Positions 25,345 to 26,213 of a stretch of 26,213 bases of DNA are shown here, piece by piece. Numbering within the stretch: position 1 is the stretch's first letter; every line of letters starts with the position of its first letter. A program made the position numbers and the translations under genes. The notes beneath the pieces are model-generated. The model saw only the letters and a list, made by a program, of their open reading frames with translations. It made no database searches and was not told the origin of the DNA. This stretch comes from Candidatus Mesolinea sp. (GTDB lineage: Bacteria; Chloroflexota; Anaerolineae; Anaerolineales; Anaerolineaceae), in assembly GCA_003499715.1 (NCBI GenBank), contig DNSH01000126.1, forward strand, positions 2,846-29,058, given 5' to 3'.

Positions 25345-25373
25345 AAGACACCAAAGCTGATCTCCACTATAAT
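25345..25373 (+). promoter_or_regulatory. Promoter of the permease gene
   Basis: AAGACA (25345-25350) and TATAAT (25368-25373) are 17 bases apart on the plus strand. The transcript would start near 25380. It would include both possible translation starts, 25420-25423 and 25447. Confidence 0.55.
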
Positions 25374-25446
25374 TTAGATATGGGGGAGGCAAACGATTCA
25401 ACGAAGAGGAGATCGAGGCGTGATGCGGGAAAAAAGGAGATCAACG

Positions 25447-25941
25447 ATGGATACTATTTCCTTGGTGATGATCGGGATAGCAATTGCACTACTCGTTTTT
25501 GCACTTATCCGCGGAGGCGGGTTAGCCAAGGACGGAGTCAAATTAGCTAGCCAGACTTTATGGAACACGCTGCCGCTCTTGTTGGCAGGTTTTCTGATTG
25601 GCGGATTGGTTCAAGTGTTGCTGCCGGCAGAGCTTATCCAAGCCTGGCTCGGGAAGGAAGCTGGGGTCAAGGGAGTGTTAATAGGGTGTGTGGCTGGAGG
25701 GCTGGTGCCCGGCTCGCCCTATGCGGTATTTCCGATTGTAGCGGGGCTGTATAAAGCCGGCGCCGGGGTTGGAGCTGTAGTGGGGTTCGTTTCAGCTTGG
25801 TCCTTATGGTCAGTTTCGCGCTTTCCTCTAGAGATCGCGCTTATAGACCCCAAGGTAGCAACACTGCGTTATGCGATTACCTTCCTGGTGCCACCTTTGG
25901 CTGGGCTACTGGCAAACGGACTGGCAAGGTTTGTTGCGTAA
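25447..25941 (+). CDS. Half-size predicted permease (DUF318/ArsP_1-like)
   Basis: A 164-residue membrane protein with about four hydrophobic spans: VMIGIAIALLVFALI, LPLLLAGFLIGGLV, a re-entrant or spanning segment around GVLIGCVAGGLVPGSPYAVFPIVAGLY, and AITFLVPPLAGLLANGL at the end. The Gly-rich GGLVPGSPYAVFPI followed by a GAGVGAVVGFVSAWSL helix is the kind of repeated half found in PF03773 permeases. Those usually have two halves and about 300 residues, so this would work as a dimer or with a partner encoded elsewhere. The substrate is unknown. ATG 25447 has AAAGGAGA 8 bases upstream. The alternative GTG 25420/ATG 25423, also with an AGAGGAG site, would add a short basic N-terminus. It has its own promoter and no cotranscribed neighbour. 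Confidence 0.7.
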   Translation: MDTISLVMIGIAIALLVFALIRGGGLAKDGVKLASQTLWNTLPLLLAGFLIGGLVQVLLPAELIQAWLGKEAGVKGVLIGCVAGGLVPGSPYAVFPIVAGLYKAGAGVGAVVGFVSAWSLWSVSRFPLEIALIDPKVATLRYAITFLVPPLAGLLANGLARFVA

Positions 25942-25961
25942 AAAGATAACTCCTCCAAAAG

Positions 25962-25986
25962 TTTATTAGGAATGTTCCTTAATAAA
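25962..25986. terminator. Imperfect hairpin after the permease gene
   Basis: TTTATTAGGAA (25962-25972) pairs with TTCC-T-TAATAAA (25975-25986) with one bulged T and a 2-base loop. It lies 20 bases after the permease stop. No T run follows, so it is a weak terminator candidate only. Confidence 0.3.
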
Positions 25987-26017
25987 GATGAGAGATGAGC
26001 CAAATTTACAGCGGGGA

Positions 26018-26213
26018 ACTGAACCAGATCATTTAAACACAAAGTGAGCGTGCAGGGGCTCGACTACCCTCGCCCCCTCCCGGGGGACCCTGAACCAGGC
26101 CATTTAAACACAAGTGAGCGTGCAGGGGCTCGACTGCCCTCGCCCCCTTCCGGGGGACCCTGAACCAGGCCATTTAAACACAAAGTGAGCGTGCAGGGGC
26201 TCGAACCCTGAAC
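26018..26213 (+). repeat. Right copy of the 70-71 bp tandem repeat array
   Basis: GTGAGCGTGCAGGGGCTCGA starts at 26044, 26114 and 26185, giving periods of 70 and 71 bases. Full units continue CTGCCCTCG, a hairpin (CCCCC...GGGGG), ACCCTGAACCAGG and CATTTAAACACAAA. Units are almost identical except for a few substitutions and a one-base difference. The third copy lacks the 23 bases that contain the hairpin and passes straight from CTCGA to ACCCTGAAC. The array runs off the window. There are no variable spacers, so it is not a CRISPR. Confidence 0.9.
26186..26213 (-). tRNA. Possible 3' end of a tRNA gene (cut by window edge)
   Basis: Read on the minus strand, the last bases give GTT, then CAGGG-TTCGAGC-CCCTG, a perfect 5-bp T stem with a canonical 7-base T loop. 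CACGCTC follows as the 3' acceptor strand, with A as discriminator, and no CCA is encoded. The fit is exact for the 28 visible bases. The same result also arises by deleting 23 bases from the neighbouring repeat unit, so it may be chance. The acceptor type cannot be told. Confidence 0.35.

Noticed and set aside
26018..26213. CRISPR array
   Set aside because: The 70-71 bp units are repeated end to end with no variable spacers, and no cas genes are present.

Overview
The window most likely comes from a bacterium of the phylum Chloroflexota, probably class Anaerolineae. This is inference from gene content and style, not a database match. The clues are balanced base composition, large secreted proteins built from beta-helix, FG-GAP and thrombospondin-3 repeats, short C-terminal tails reading LPLIQR, a bifunctional penicillin-binding protein with a Thr/Pro-rich tail, and an oligosaccharide-degrading set without signal peptides.

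Layout. (1) Positions 1-2780, minus strand: a nusA-rnpM(ylxR)-infB operon, with infB cut by the left edge. A terminator-like hairpin lies between a likely promoter and nusA. (2) 2904-4502, plus: a secreted beta-helix protein, then a clear terminator. (3) 4620-8527, plus: a GH13 alpha-glucosidase followed by a DNA-methylase-like protein whose catalytic motif looks lost. (4) 8548-14755: a minus-strand class A PBP and a plus-strand MGH1-like glycosidase diverge from a 120-base region in which both genes look leaderless. (5) 14768-16555, minus: glmS, convergent with the glycosidase. A perfect palindrome carries both stop codons. (6) 16556-19292: a hairpin-rich intergenic region, a class I methyltransferase and a secreted propeller-like protein. 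(7) 19664-23254, minus: a 1,196-residue secreted FG-GAP/TSP3/Ig-like protein. (8) 23432-26213: an accessory segment bracketed by two arrays of the same 70-71 bp repeat. It holds a truncated copy of the methyltransferase, a two-gene operon (HhH-GPD Fe-S glycosylase-like protein plus YaaA-like protein) and a half-size permease. The last repeat copy reads like the 3' end of a tRNA.

How the genes fit together. The left end is core transcription/translation machinery. GlmS (UDP-GlcNAc supply) and the class A PBP (peptidoglycan polymerisation) are cell-wall functions, and the two glycosidases handle sugars in the cytoplasm. The three secreted proteins look like an exported surface set, two of them with the same C-terminal tail. 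The right end is the best place to look for something new: a repeat-bounded, mosaic segment whose paired HhH-GPD and YaaA-like genes suggest processing or sensing of modified or damaged DNA.
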